Source: CAYHGX01 sp964356355
Lineage (GTDB): Bacteria; Patescibacteriota; Gracilibacteria; UBA1369; LOWO2-01-FULL-3
DNA length: 15,592 nt
Direction: 5' to 3'
Assembly (NCBI GenBank): GCA_964356355.1
Contig: CAYHGX010000022.1
Coordinates: 1-15,592, forward strand
This document shows positions 6,102 through 14,079 of this stretch, piece after piece. The notes under the pieces were generated by a model. That model worked only from the letters and a program-made list of their open reading frames with translations. It did no database searches and was not told the origin of the DNA. The translations under genes were made by a program, and so were the position numbers. Each line of letters starts with the position of its first letter. Positions within the stretch are counted from its first letter, which is position 1.

Positions 6102-8810
6102 ATGAAAAATGTGAATAATAAATCTAGGACTCTGATGTTGGCCGGTTTGGCTGCTGTGATGGTGGTGGCCGGAGGGGTTTATTATTATTTTAATGACGTG
6201 GATGTTCCTCCTACTTTGAGCTTTGGTGGGGCTGGAGTGCAGGGTATGCTTGAGGATGGTGAACAGGGATTTTTGGAATATGAGGACGGCGATGAGGCGG
6301 ATTATAAGGATTTTATCTCAGGATATAAGGATGATAATGTTGATGCTGAGGTGATGAGGCTACATTCTGGTGTGAATAATGTTTATGTGCCTGAGGAAAT
6401 TTCTGTGGAGGATTTGAGTAAGTGTATTGATCCGGAGGCTGGAAGAGTGCTTTTTGCTCAGTGGGATGCCAAGGAGGGCAGCTTCATGGTGTACCCTGAG
6501 GGCCCATTTGCGGAGACTACAACTGTGGATACCGATTATAAATTTAAAAAGGGAAGCGGGTTGGTGGTGATTTCTCGACATAGTGCGGATAGCTGGTGTT
6601 TGGCGGCTGCGGATACGAAGTCTAGTGTGGCGGTGGTTGCTCCGATGGCTGCAGATCAGGATGGATGGGTGCTTTTGCCTTCAAATAATGGGAAAGTTGC
6701 GGATTTCATTGAGCCGTTTAATGATCGTGTTTTGAAGGTGTGGAAGATGGTAGGGGACAATGAATTTGAAAGGGTGAGGGAGGATGATTACGATCAGGAT
6801 CTTGGCGATTATTATCTGCTATGGCTGAAGCTTGAAAAGGCGCAAGAGGTAGCCGTGGACGATAATCATTATGTGCCAACGGGAGTGGAGGCTGATTATA
6901 GTAAGGAAGGAAATAATTCGCAGATAATTTTAACTTGGGATCGTGCAGCGGCTAGTGAGCAGGTAGTGGATTATTTGGTGAAGGTGTACAAATGTGTGGG
7001 GGATCTTTGTGACCATACTGGTTATTTTGCTGAGCCTCATGAGGTGAATGGTGAGCGGTTTGTTGTATCTAATCCTGAGCCAGGTAGTAAATATTATTTT
7101 AAGGTGGCGGCAGAGGTGGCTGGAAGAGCTGTGGTGGACGATGATTATAGTGCTGAGGTGAGCAAGGAGGTTCCGGTCGTTGAGGTAGGGGCTGATCCGG
7201 CGGGTGGGAATGGTGGACAGGCGGTGGATCCAAATGGTGGTGCGCCTGCAGCTTCTTTAGCGCCTCAACATGTTGCAGGGCATATGGATGGTGAGAAATT
7301 AGTGATTTCTTGGGATAAGGTTGCGGATACTCCGGAGAAAGTTGTGAATAAATATTCTGTTAGCTATTACAATTCAGACTTGGATGGGTTTAGTAATATA
7401 AGTGCAATTAATACTGTGGATGTGGGGAAGAATCTATCTAGTATCAGGTTGGCATCTACTCAATTGGGTAAGCATTATACTTTTGCCGTAATTGCTCAGA
7501 TTATAAAGGTTGATGATCGCTCTGTAGAATTGGCTAAGAGTGATTCTGCAACTTTTGATACTCCGGCTGCGCCGGTGGTGGAGGGTGAAGTTGCGCCTGC
7601 GCCGGTTGTTTATAATGGTATCGGGCCCTTGAGGCATGAACTGGTAAATGATGGAAACTCAATCAAATTTAGTTGGCCGAAAGTAACCTCTCCAAGACCC
7701 GGAGAAACAGTTTCATATCTTGTTTCTGCAAGAAAAACCGGTGATGATGCGTGGCCGCCGGATGCTGCTGCTCAGCCTGATTATACTGTGGATAGAGATA
7801 GTGTGTATTCTATTGTTGGAGCAGCGGGGTTTAAGGGTGTAGCTTTTAAGGTTAAGGTTGTTTATCACTCAGGTCGTGAAGTTGTTGGTGAGAGTGCGTG
7901 GAGCAATGTGGATACTTGGTATGAAGGGATAGGCGAATTGACGCATGCCGAGGCTAAATTAGCTGATGGCCGTGATGTGATTCGTTATTGCTGGAGTGGG
8001 ATTGTGCCAGTGAATGATGAACATTTTACTTATGATTTTTCTTGGAGTGTTGATGATGCTCCATGGAGTCAGCGAAATGTTGTTGCTGTTAGTGACTGGG
8101 TGTGTGCGGATGTGATGAAGGGTGATGCTTTTGTGATATATGCGAGGGTAAGGAGTAAGGTTAATTTAAATGGGGTACCTGGGGCATGGAGTAGTGTTGA
8201 TAAGTGGCTGGGAGCAGGTATAGCGGATGTTTCTCATCAGGCTAGTGGCGGTAGTGAGAAATTTTCTTGGCTTAAGTTTGAATCTGCGTCTTGTGATAAT
8301 GTTTCGTATGATGCTTCTTGGATAAATAATCCTAATTTTGATCGTGGTGATATTTGGACGAGTCACAATGATATTGCGCAGCCTGGAGGTGATTTGGTTT
8401 TTGTTGATGTTCCAATCCAGGATAATTTTTCTGTGCAGTTTAGAGTGAAGGTGAAGTGTACGATAGGGCAAAGAATAGAGGAAAGTGAGTTTACTTATGA
8501 CACTTGGTATGCGGGAGTGGATCATTTAGATGTGACAATAAATGGAAGGGATATGGACTTTAATTGGGCTGGCGTTTTGCCGGTGAATGGAGGGACTGTT
8601 TCCTATGTTATTGCGTTGAGTGAGGACGGTAGCCACTGGTCTTATTATCCTCCTACTTCGGGGGCTTTTACTTTGGTAAATGGCTTTGTGCATTTTCATT
8701 ATGATCATGCAGCGGGAGTGCCGATATATGCTAAGGTGATGGCTGTTTACCATATTGGAGGACATAACTACGATAGTGCCTATAGTGATATTTTGCAGGC
8801 TGGTAATTAA
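6102..8810 (+). CDS. Surface protein 2: anchored two-Cys module plus six FN3-like domains
   Basis: The 902-residue product has a short basic head, a membrane segment at about 10-30, the signature VPPTLSFGGAGVQGM (35-49) and the family module to about 244 with Cys108 (LSKCIDPE) and Cys166 (SWCLAA), ending DYYLLWLKL. Six beta-sandwich domains of fibronectin type III pattern follow, at about 257-360, 386-492, 503-605, 606-702, 703-802 and 803-899. Each has a Trp on an early strand (LTWD, ISWD, FSWP, CWSG, FSWL, FNWA) and a late Tyr- or Phe-containing strand. The last four are joined by near-identical linkers of the form DTWY-x-G or DKWLGAG. A Gly/Pro/Ala-rich hinge lies at about 363-385. It starts 11 bases after surface protein 1 with no promoter between, so they form an operon. 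No sorting signal at the C-terminus: the anchor is N-terminal only. Probable adhesion or envelope role. Confidence 0.9.
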   Translation: MKNVNNKSRTLMLAGLAAVMVVAGGVYYYFNDVDVPPTLSFGGAGVQGMLEDGEQGFLEYEDGDEADYKDFISGYKDDNVDAEVMRLHSGVNNVYVPEEISVEDLSKCIDPEAGRVLFAQWDAKEGSFMVYPEGPFAETTTVDTDYKFKKGSGLVVISRHSADSWCLAAADTKSSVAVVAPMAADQDGWVLLPSNNGKVADFIEPFNDRVLKVWKMVGDNEFERVREDDYDQDLGDYYLLWLKLEKAQEVAVDDNHYVPTGVEADYSKEGNNSQIILTWDRAAASEQVVDYLVKVYKCVGDLCDHTGYFAEPHEVNGERFVVSNPEPGSKYYFKVAAEVAGRAVVDDDYSAEVSKEVPVVEVGADPAGGNGGQAVDPNGGAPAASLAPQHVAGHMDGEKLVISWDKVADTPEKVVNKYSVSYYNSDLDGFSNISAINTVDVGKNLSSIRLASTQLGKHYTFAVIAQIIKVDDRSVELAKSDSATFDTPAAPVVEGEVAPAPVVYNGIGPLRHELVNDGNSIKFSWPKVTSPRPGETVSYLVSARKTGDDAWPPDAAAQPDYTVDRDSVYSIVGAAGFKGVAFKVKVVYHSGREVVGESAWSNVDTWYEGIGELTHAEAKLADGRDVIRYCWSGIVPVNDEHFTYDFSWSVDDAPWSQRNVVAVSDWVCADVMKGDAFVIYARVRSKVNLNGVPGAWSSVDKWLGAGIADVSHQASGGSEKFSWLKFESASCDNVSYDASWINNPNFDRGDIWTSHNDIAQPGGDLVFVDVPIQDNFSVQFRVKVKCTIGQRIEESEFTYDTWYAGVDHLDVTINGRDMDFNWAGVLPVNGGTVSYVIALSEDGSHWSYYPPTSGAFTLVNGFVHFHYDHAAGVPIYAKVMAVYHIGGHNYDSAYSDILQAGN

Positions 8811-8845
8811 TTTTTTAAATTTAATCAAAAAATAAAAACAAATAT

Positions 8846-11326
8846 ATGAAAACTGAAAATCAAAGTGAGGTGAATGTGTGGGGGCGGAATAATCGCCTGC
8901 TTACATTTGCCAGTGTTGTTTCCACCTTTGTGGTGGTAGTGGTGACGATTGTTTTGTATCTAAATTCTCAGAACGATAATCCGCCAACGTTGAGCTTTGG
9001 AGGAAATGGCGTGCAAGGTATGATTGAGGGCGGTAGTCAGGGATTTTTGCAATATCAAGATAGGGACAAGAATACTTATCGTACTTTTACTTCCGCTTAT
9101 CGTGAGGACAATGAAGATGCGAAAAAATATGAGCTTAAGGCTGGAATTAATCATGTAATTGTGACTCAGGATATTACAGTGGGGGATTTGAGGAAGTGTA
9201 TTGATCCGGCTGCTGATAGAGTGTTTTTTGCTCAATGGGATGCGGATGAGGGCAACTTCATGGTGTATCCAGAGGGGCCGTTTCAAGAGACAGTAACTGT
9301 GGATACCGATTATGAATACAAGGAGGGTTCTGGTTTGATTATTATTTCTAAGGCGAAGGCAGATACTTACTGCGTAACTGATCCGGCGAAGAAGTCTGGA
9401 GTTGACATGGTGGCGCCGATGGACGAGGACGTGAGTGGTTGGGTGCTTTTGCAGTCAAATGAAGATAATGTGGAGAAGTTTATCGCGCCTTTTAAGAATC
9501 GTGTGCAGAAGGTGTGGAAAATGACTGACATGAATAAATTTGAAAAGGTGGATTCTGGTGACTACGATGAGGATTTGGAGGATTATTATATGGTGTGGTT
9601 GAAGCTGAAAGAGGGGAAGAATGGCGAGGTGGTGGATGATGAAGGTTCAGAAAAAGAGAGATATATTGAAGCTGTAGTTGAATCGTCATGTGTTGTTTTT
9701 CAGGCTGATGATATGAACGATGATTCTTTGTCGGAAGTTGTTGAGGATATTTTTATTAAACATGGATTCCCAGGTTCAGACGAGGATGCCATGATGGAGA
9801 TTACCGATAAATATCAAGATGATATAGATGTAAGGGATGCCGTGAGAAATGAGCTTAAAAATTGTGGACTTGTGGACGATTTGGCTGCACATGTAAATGC
9901 CGATAAATCTGTAACTTTAACTTGGAAGTCTTCACCCGCTGAGGTTGACGGGGCCGATTTTGATCACTATGTGTATCAGGTCCGTGGAGAGGGTGAGTTA
10001 TGGACTAATGTGGAGATTGTTGAAATTGATGCCGATTCTGCCGATTCTGCTGATTTTGCTGAAAGGGATGGTTCTGTATCTTTTAAATTAGATGACTTAA
10101 GTGAGGGCACACATGTGGTTAGGATTGGTGCGGTGTATGGTGATGACGACGATACTGATGCTGAAAATAGCGTTGCTGTGGAATTTGAAATTCCTGCAGG
10201 TGAGGGGGATCGTGTTTGGCCTTCAGATGTTGAAAACTTTTTGGCTGAGGCTCAAAATGGTGCGGTCAAATTGACTTGGGCTGCAGCTACAGATGATGTC
10301 GGAGTCGCTGGTTATAAGGTTTACTATGGAACTACAAGTGTTCAAGAGGTTGGTGATCGCTATGATTCTCATGTGGATGTTCACAATGTATTAACTTTTA
10401 CTGTTCCGCATTTAGTAAATGGCACTAAATATTATTTTTCAGTAATTGCTTATGATGCCGCTGGGAATGAGAGTGGGAATTGGGCACATGAGGTATCTTC
10501 TACTCCGATCGAGGAGATAGATCCAGCGGTTGCTGCCGTGAGAGATGCAGTTCCTCAACCTGTTAATATAGATTATCGTGAAGCTACAAAGGATCTTTTG
10601 GTAACTTGGGGTGCATTGGAAGATGTCGCTGGAGTGAGAACTGTTGACGGATATAGTGTTCGTTATAAGGTATGTGATCCTGTTCATCCTGACATTTGTA
10701 ATACGACTACTTCGCGTGCTATTGATAATTATGTAATTGCTAATCCTGAAGCCGGGAAGCTTTATAAGGTGAGTGTGGCCTCAAGGGTGGTTGAGAGGGG
10801 TGGTTTAGAGTTGATGTATAGTCAAGAGGCTACTTTTACTGTGCCTGCGGCAGTGGTGCAGGGGGGAGATAACGGTGATCAGATTGATTCGGTTGGTGGT
10901 TATTCAGTGACTAAGCTTATAGTGGTGAGTTTGCCGGAAGATGCCTCGTCTTTGAGTAAGATACGAAGTACTATCTTGCATAATACTGGGCTTAGCGATC
11001 AGCAGATTAGTACTTGCTTACAAAGTTTACCTTGCTTTATTGATTCAAATAATAGCGATGCTTCTGAAAAGATTATTGATATTGTAAAGAGTAATGGTGG
11101 AGTGGTGGATTATTCTGTGAGTGTGAAGATTACGGATGTTGCTGGTGTTAATCAGGTGAGATTTATTAATTTAATTCGAGAGATTATGGGGTTGAATCTC
11201 AGTGATGCTAGAGATTTGGTGCAGGGAGAAATGCCAATTGTAGTTAAGGAAAATTGTCCTCTTACTGAGGCTGAGGTATTCGTTGATAGATTTGAGGAGT
11301 TGGGCGTGCTTGTGGAGATCTATTAG
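8846..11326 (+). CDS. Surface protein 3: anchored two-Cys module, helical domain, three FN3-like domains, two L7/L12-CTD-like domains
   Basis: The 826-residue product has a membrane segment at about 18-39, then PPTLSFGGNGVQGM (46-59) and the family module to about 254 with Cys118 (LRKCIDPA) and Cys176 (TYCVTD), ending DYYMVWLKL. An acidic helical domain follows (about 272-342, Cys282, GFP at 307-309, Cys340), matching the one in surface protein 1. Three FN3-like domains lie at about 345-452, 457-553 and 568-668; the middle one is canonical, with KLTWAAATDDVGVAGYKVYY and YYFSVIAYDAAGNES. The C-terminus holds two tandem domains (about 687-755 and 756-826) resembling the ribosomal L7/L12 C-terminal domain; the second has LIREIMGLNLSDARDLVQG and ends EELGVLVEIY. 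It lies 35 A/T-rich bases after surface protein 2. The N-terminal anchor puts the ribosomal-like fold outside the membrane, which is unexpected. Confidence 0.9.
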   Translation: MKTENQSEVNVWGRNNRLLTFASVVSTFVVVVVTIVLYLNSQNDNPPTLSFGGNGVQGMIEGGSQGFLQYQDRDKNTYRTFTSAYREDNEDAKKYELKAGINHVIVTQDITVGDLRKCIDPAADRVFFAQWDADEGNFMVYPEGPFQETVTVDTDYEYKEGSGLIIISKAKADTYCVTDPAKKSGVDMVAPMDEDVSGWVLLQSNEDNVEKFIAPFKNRVQKVWKMTDMNKFEKVDSGDYDEDLEDYYMVWLKLKEGKNGEVVDDEGSEKERYIEAVVESSCVVFQADDMNDDSLSEVVEDIFIKHGFPGSDEDAMMEITDKYQDDIDVRDAVRNELKNCGLVDDLAAHVNADKSVTLTWKSSPAEVDGADFDHYVYQVRGEGELWTNVEIVEIDADSADSADFAERDGSVSFKLDDLSEGTHVVRIGAVYGDDDDTDAENSVAVEFEIPAGEGDRVWPSDVENFLAEAQNGAVKLTWAAATDDVGVAGYKVYYGTTSVQEVGDRYDSHVDVHNVLTFTVPHLVNGTKYYFSVIAYDAAGNESGNWAHEVSSTPIEEIDPAVAAVRDAVPQPVNIDYREATKDLLVTWGALEDVAGVRTVDGYSVRYKVCDPVHPDICNTTTSRAIDNYVIANPEAGKLYKVSVASRVVERGGLELMYSQEATFTVPAAVVQGGDNGDQIDSVGGYSVTKLIVVSLPEDASSLSKIRSTILHNTGLSDQQISTCLQSLPCFIDSNNSDASEKIIDIVKSNGGVVDYSVSVKITDVAGVNQVRFINLIREIMGLNLSDARDLVQGEMPIVVKENCPLTEAEVFVDRFEELGVLVEIY

Positions 11327-11339
11327 AAACAATAATGAT

Positions 11340-11723
11340 TTATTTCCTCCTTCTGCTCACGGCGTAGCCGAGGATTAGGCTGGCGGGAATTAGGGCGAAG
11401 ATTTCAGGGCCGGTGCTCGCGATTTGGCTGGTTGAGCCTGTGCTCGTTGAGCCAGTGCCGGTGGTGCCAGAGCCTGTTGAACCGGTGCCGGTGGTTTCAT
11501 CTGGAGGAAGTACCAATGAAGGGGGTGCGTCATTGCCGGAATCTGCCGAGGTGCTGCCGGAATCGTTGAAGCTGAAATCGATACATGGAGGGTCGTTTGG
11601 ACCTGGGTTTGCAGGGCAGGCCGCGTCAGCGGCGAAAACAGTAAGTGCGGAAGCGCTGAAAATGCTTAGAGTGATGGCGGAAAGTGCAAGTAAATGGAGG
11701 GCTTTTTTGTTTGATCTTTTCAT
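11340..11723 (-). CDS. Small secreted protein with Thr/Gly/Ser stalk and sorting-signal-like tail
   Basis: The 127-residue product has a signal peptide (1-31) with three basic residues, a hydrophobic core and an AxA-type site near VFAADA. A short segment with two cysteines (36 and 47) and an acidic Ser-rich part follow. The low-complexity stretch at 77-99 is made of GTGST- and STGST-type repeats. The tail has IASTGPE (101-107), a hydrophobic segment (108-122) and the basic end SRRRK. This triad of motif, hydrophobic stretch and positive tail is the layout of C-terminal sorting signals (sortase or related transpeptidases); the motif is not a classical LPXTG, so the enzyme is unknown. The gene is antisense between two surface-protein genes, convergent with protein 3 (13 bases apart) and divergent from protein 4. 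It may be a surface-attached partner of the cluster. Confidence 0.85.
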   Translation of the reverse strand: MKRSNKKALHLLALSAITLSIFSASALTVFAADAACPANPGPNDPPCIDFSFNDSGSTSADSGNDAPPSLVLPPDETTGTGSTGSGTTGTGSTSTGSTSQIASTGPEIFALIPASLILGYAVSRRRK

Positions 11724-11744
11724 TTTTGATTTTTTATTATAACA

Positions 11745-11772
11745 ATTATATCTATTTTGCTATTATATTCAA
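11745..11772 (-). promoter_or_regulatory. Promoter for the small secreted protein
   Basis: On the - strand, TTGAAT (11772-11767), a 16-base spacer and consensus TATAAT (11750-11745). Predicted start near 11738, about 15 bases before the ATG at 11723. Another TATAAT on the same strand lies at 11741-11736. Confidence 0.55.
11758..11766 (+). promoter_or_regulatory. Extended -10 for surface protein 4
   Basis: TGC-TATTAT (11758-11766) on the + strand, with no good -35, overlapping the - strand promoter. Predicted start near 11773, about 18 bases before ATG 11791. Confidence 0.4.
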
Positions 11773-11790
11773 AGGAAAATTCACCAATAT

Positions 11791-12465
11791 ATGTATATGT
11801 TAAACACAAAAGGGGCAGTTCGATTCTCTATTATGTTTTTGGCACTGGCTTTTGTGGCTATCGTGGTGGGTGTGGTGTTTAGACTTAGCTCTCTATCAAG
11901 CGCAGACGGGCCTCCATCTTTTCATCCGGGTGCCTCTCTTTTTAAGGGAAGTTTGGTGGCAGATAAGTTGGCTTACTATTATGTTGGAAAGGAAATTAGT
12001 GTTGACGATTTGCTTAAATGTATTGGGCCTGCGGCAAAAACTGGTTTTGTTTACTATTCTTCAGGTGATGGTTTGAGAAACGAAGGTTATTACACCTATA
12101 ATATTGCTGATAACGATAATCAGGCTACTGTTATTTCTGATCCTTTTACCTTCTATCTCTATCCGTTTAGGCTTTTTGGCTTGGTGGCGAATGGAAAAGT
12201 TGATGCGAAATGTGCCGCTCCTGTAACTCAGGTTTCAAAGCACGGTTTGGATTCTGTATTGCGCAATTTTGCAACCGGATGGGTGCAAGTGGTGGGAGTT
12301 ACTGATAAGCTTGTTGATTCTATTAGACCTTATCGAAGTAGAATTTCTGAAGCCTGGGTGCAAGATGGAGTTAATAGTTTTGACAAAATTAATATTGATG
12401 ACCTTGAAAACGAAGAGTTCCCGGGCGATTATTATGGCTTGTGGCTGAAGCTTTATCAGAATTAA
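11791..12465 (+). CDS. Surface protein 4: minimal member, anchored two-Cys module only
   Basis: The 224-residue product keeps the N-terminal part of the three larger paralogs and nothing else. It has a membrane segment (about 12-31), a diverged signature GPPSFHPGASLFKG (40-53), and Cys77 in VDDLLKCIGPAAK, matching Cys108/118/148 of the paralogs. Cys141 (AKCAAP) is the second conserved cysteine. The closing repeat has TGWVQVVGV, RISEAWVQDGVNSFDKI and DYYGLWLKL, matching the end of the module in the others. It lacks FN3-like domains, stalk or C-terminal signal. It is the most diverged copy and has its own promoter region, so it is not simply an operon tail. Alternative ATG at 11797 is possible. 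It could be an accessory subunit that assembles with the larger proteins through the shared module; that is inference. Confidence 0.87.
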   Translation: MYMLNTKGAVRFSIMFLALAFVAIVVGVVFRLSSLSSADGPPSFHPGASLFKGSLVADKLAYYYVGKEISVDDLLKCIGPAAKTGFVYYSSGDGLRNEGYYTYNIADNDNQATVISDPFTFYLYPFRLFGLVANGKVDAKCAAPVTQVSKHGLDSVLRNFATGWVQVVGVTDKLVDSIRPYRSRISEAWVQDGVNSFDKINIDDLENEEFPGDYYGLWLKLYQN

Positions 12466-12476
12466 TGGTGAGGACA

Positions 12477-12504
12477 TTGACTTTAGGGTAATTGAGTATA
12501 AACT
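12477..12504 (+). promoter_or_regulatory. Promoter for the RimK-like gene
   Basis: TTGACT (12477-12482), a 16-base spacer and TAAACT (12499-12504). The same pair of hexamers appears in the candidate rRNA promoter at 15192-15220. Predicted start near 12511. Confidence 0.5.
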
Positions 12505-12507
12505 CAC

Positions 12508-12526
12508 GTGTGATTTTTAATCATAC
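12508..12526 (+). promoter_or_regulatory. Hairpin just before the rimK start
   Basis: GTGTGATT, loop TTT, AATCATAC: eight pairs with one G-U, ending three bases before the ATG at 12530. If transcription starts upstream of it, it would sit in the ribosome-binding region and could lower or tune initiation. Confidence 0.35.
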
Positions 12527-12529
12527 TTT

Positions 12530-13435
12530 ATGAAAGTTGGTATTCTTTCCTTTAGATCTCTTAGTCGACAAGCGGCAAAAGAGGAGTTGAGTTTGCAGAG
12601 TGCAGCAAGAAAGCTGGGGCATAAGGCGCGAATCTTTAGGGCGGATCGTTTTCAGATGGTTTATGATCGAAAGTCGCCATGGCTTTTGTATGATGGAAAG
12701 CCGTTTCCGCGGCAGGATGTGATTTTAACAAGACCTTCTATTTTAGATGATGTTGATCTTCATGCGGCTTTGATTGCGCAGATGGAGATGGCTGGGATGC
12801 TTTTGTTTAATAGGTATGAGGCGATTATGAGGGCTAAAAATAAGATTAAGACAATGCAGATTCTGGATCATTATGGAATTCCAATTCCAAAGACTATTGT
12901 GATCCGAAGGGCGATGGATTTGCCTCAGGCTGTAAAGTTGGTAGGCGGTTTTCCTGTGATTGTGAAGCAGCCGGTGGGTTCTTATGGTAATGGTGTAACT
13001 ATTGTGGAAAGCATGCGAGCACTTAAGTCGGTTTTGCTTTGGGATAAGCCAATGTACTTACTTCAAGAGTTTGTTAAGTATTCAAAGGGCAAGGACTTGC
13101 GTGTATTTGTGGTGAATGGCAAGGTTGTGGGCTCAATGATGAGGTCTGCGAAAAAGGGTGAGTTTAGATCAAATATTGAACTTGGTGCGACCGGTGCTGC
13201 GGTGGAGATTACGGAGGAAGAGGTGAGTATTGCCTTGCGATCAGTTCAGGCGTTGGACCTGAATTATGGAGGTGTGGATATTATGCGCAGCAAGAGCGGT
13301 CCGGTGGTTTTGGAGGTAAACTCAAATCCCGGATTCAAGGAGCTGGAAAGAGCCTCCGGCGCAGATATTACTGGGGCGCTCATTGAGCATGCCATTGACT
13401 TGGCTCAACGCAATAAACAGATGGCTGGTGCCTAG
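12530..13435 (+). CDS. rimK: RimK-family ATP-grasp ligase
   Basis: The 301-residue product is the size of E. coli RimK (300), which adds glutamates to the C-terminus of ribosomal protein S6. The ATP-grasp parts are in order: an N-terminal pre-ATP-grasp domain with ILTRPSI, NKIKTMQILDHYGIPIPKT (104-122), the nucleotide-binding VIVKQPVGSYGNGV (143-156, Lys146 and the Gly-rich loop), LLQEF (177-181) and GKDLRVFVVNGKVVGSMMR (187-205). It closes with the metal-binding triad Asp250 (GGVDIM), Glu262 and Asn264 (LEVNSNPGF). All catalytic features are present. The acceptor is not shown by sequence: relatives act on S6, on coenzyme F420 or in amino-acid-carrier pathways, so the symbol marks the family. 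It converges on clpP with 24 bases between stops. No Shine-Dalgarno site; a hairpin precedes the start. Confidence 0.85.
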   Translation: MKVGILSFRSLSRQAAKEELSLQSAARKLGHKARIFRADRFQMVYDRKSPWLLYDGKPFPRQDVILTRPSILDDVDLHAALIAQMEMAGMLLFNRYEAIMRAKNKIKTMQILDHYGIPIPKTIVIRRAMDLPQAVKLVGGFPVIVKQPVGSYGNGVTIVESMRALKSVLLWDKPMYLLQEFVKYSKGKDLRVFVVNGKVVGSMMRSAKKGEFRSNIELGATGAAVEITEEEVSIALRSVQALDLNYGGVDIMRSKSGPVVLEVNSNPGFKELERASGADITGALIEHAIDLAQRNKQMAGA

Positions 13436-13459
13436 TAATTTTGGAGCAGTAGTGGCGAA

Positions 13460-14047
13460 CTAGGTCCTCTTGTCGATGATTTTATCGACAATGCCGTATT
13501 TCACGCTTTCTTCGGCGTCCATGAAGAAATCGCGGTCGGTGTCTTTGTCGATTGTTTTAAGAGGCTGGCCACAATGGTGAGCTAGAATGCTGTTTAGGCG
13601 GCCTTTGGTTTTGATGATGTGATCGGCATGAATGCGAATATCAGAGGCTTGGCCTTCTGTGCCGCCAAGTGGCTGATGGATCATTATTTCAGAGTTGGGA
13701 AGGACGAAGCGTTTGCCTTTGGCCCCGCCGGCCATCAGGACGGCCCCCATAGAGGCTGCCATACCAAGGCATACTGTGGAGACGTCTGGCTTAATGTATT
13801 GCATCGTGTCGTAGATTGCGAGACCGGCTGTTACGTGGCCACCTGGGCTGTTGATATACATAATGATGTCCTTGCTTGGGTCTTCGTTTTCAAGAAATAG
13901 TAATTGAGCGATGATGACGTTGGCTACCGTGCTGTCTATTCCTGTGCCAAGAAAAATTACTCGGTCCTTAAGAAGGCGTGAGTAAATGTCGAAAGCACGT
14001 TCTCCCTGATAGGTTTTCTCTATAACTGTTGGAATTAAAATTGACAT
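13460..14047 (-). CDS. clpP: ATP-dependent Clp protease proteolytic subunit
   Basis: The 195-residue product is a full-length ClpP without a long propeptide. The barrel-forming serine peptidase works with a Clp ATPase to degrade unfolded or tagged cytoplasmic proteins. The catalytic triad is visible: Ser99 in GMAASMGA, His124 in MIHQPLGG and Asp173 in DTDRDFFM. Family hallmarks are RVIFLG near the N-terminus, YINSPGG at 64-70, FVLPNSEIMIHQP, and AEESVKYGIVDKII at the end. The N-terminal IPTVIEKT matches the axial-loop region that lines the entry pore. It is transcribed away from the unknown gene at 14172 from its own extended -10 promoter. No Clp ATPase gene is in the window. Confidence 0.97.
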   Translation of the reverse strand: MSILIPTVIEKTYQGERAFDIYSRLLKDRVIFLGTGIDSTVANVIIAQLLFLENEDPSKDIIMYINSPGGHVTAGLAIYDTMQYIKPDVSTVCLGMAASMGAVLMAGGAKGKRFVLPNSEIMIHQPLGGTEGQASDIRIHADHIIKTKGRLNSILAHHCGQPLKTIDKDTDRDFFMDAEESVKYGIVDKIIDKRT

Positions 14048-14079
14048 TATTTGATCGTTTATATTGTTTTGTACTGTTA

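Noticed and set aside
11413..11742. 109-codon + strand frame over the small secreted protein
   Set aside because: Val/Pro/Glu repeats mirror the Thr/Gly/Ser stalk on the other strand; the - strand reading has a signal peptide, a membrane tail and a promoter.
892..12465. UGA read as glycine, as in Gracilibacteria or Absconditabacteria
   Set aside because: All frames are full length under the standard code, with many GGN glycines and no in-frame TGA, so active reassignment is not supported here.
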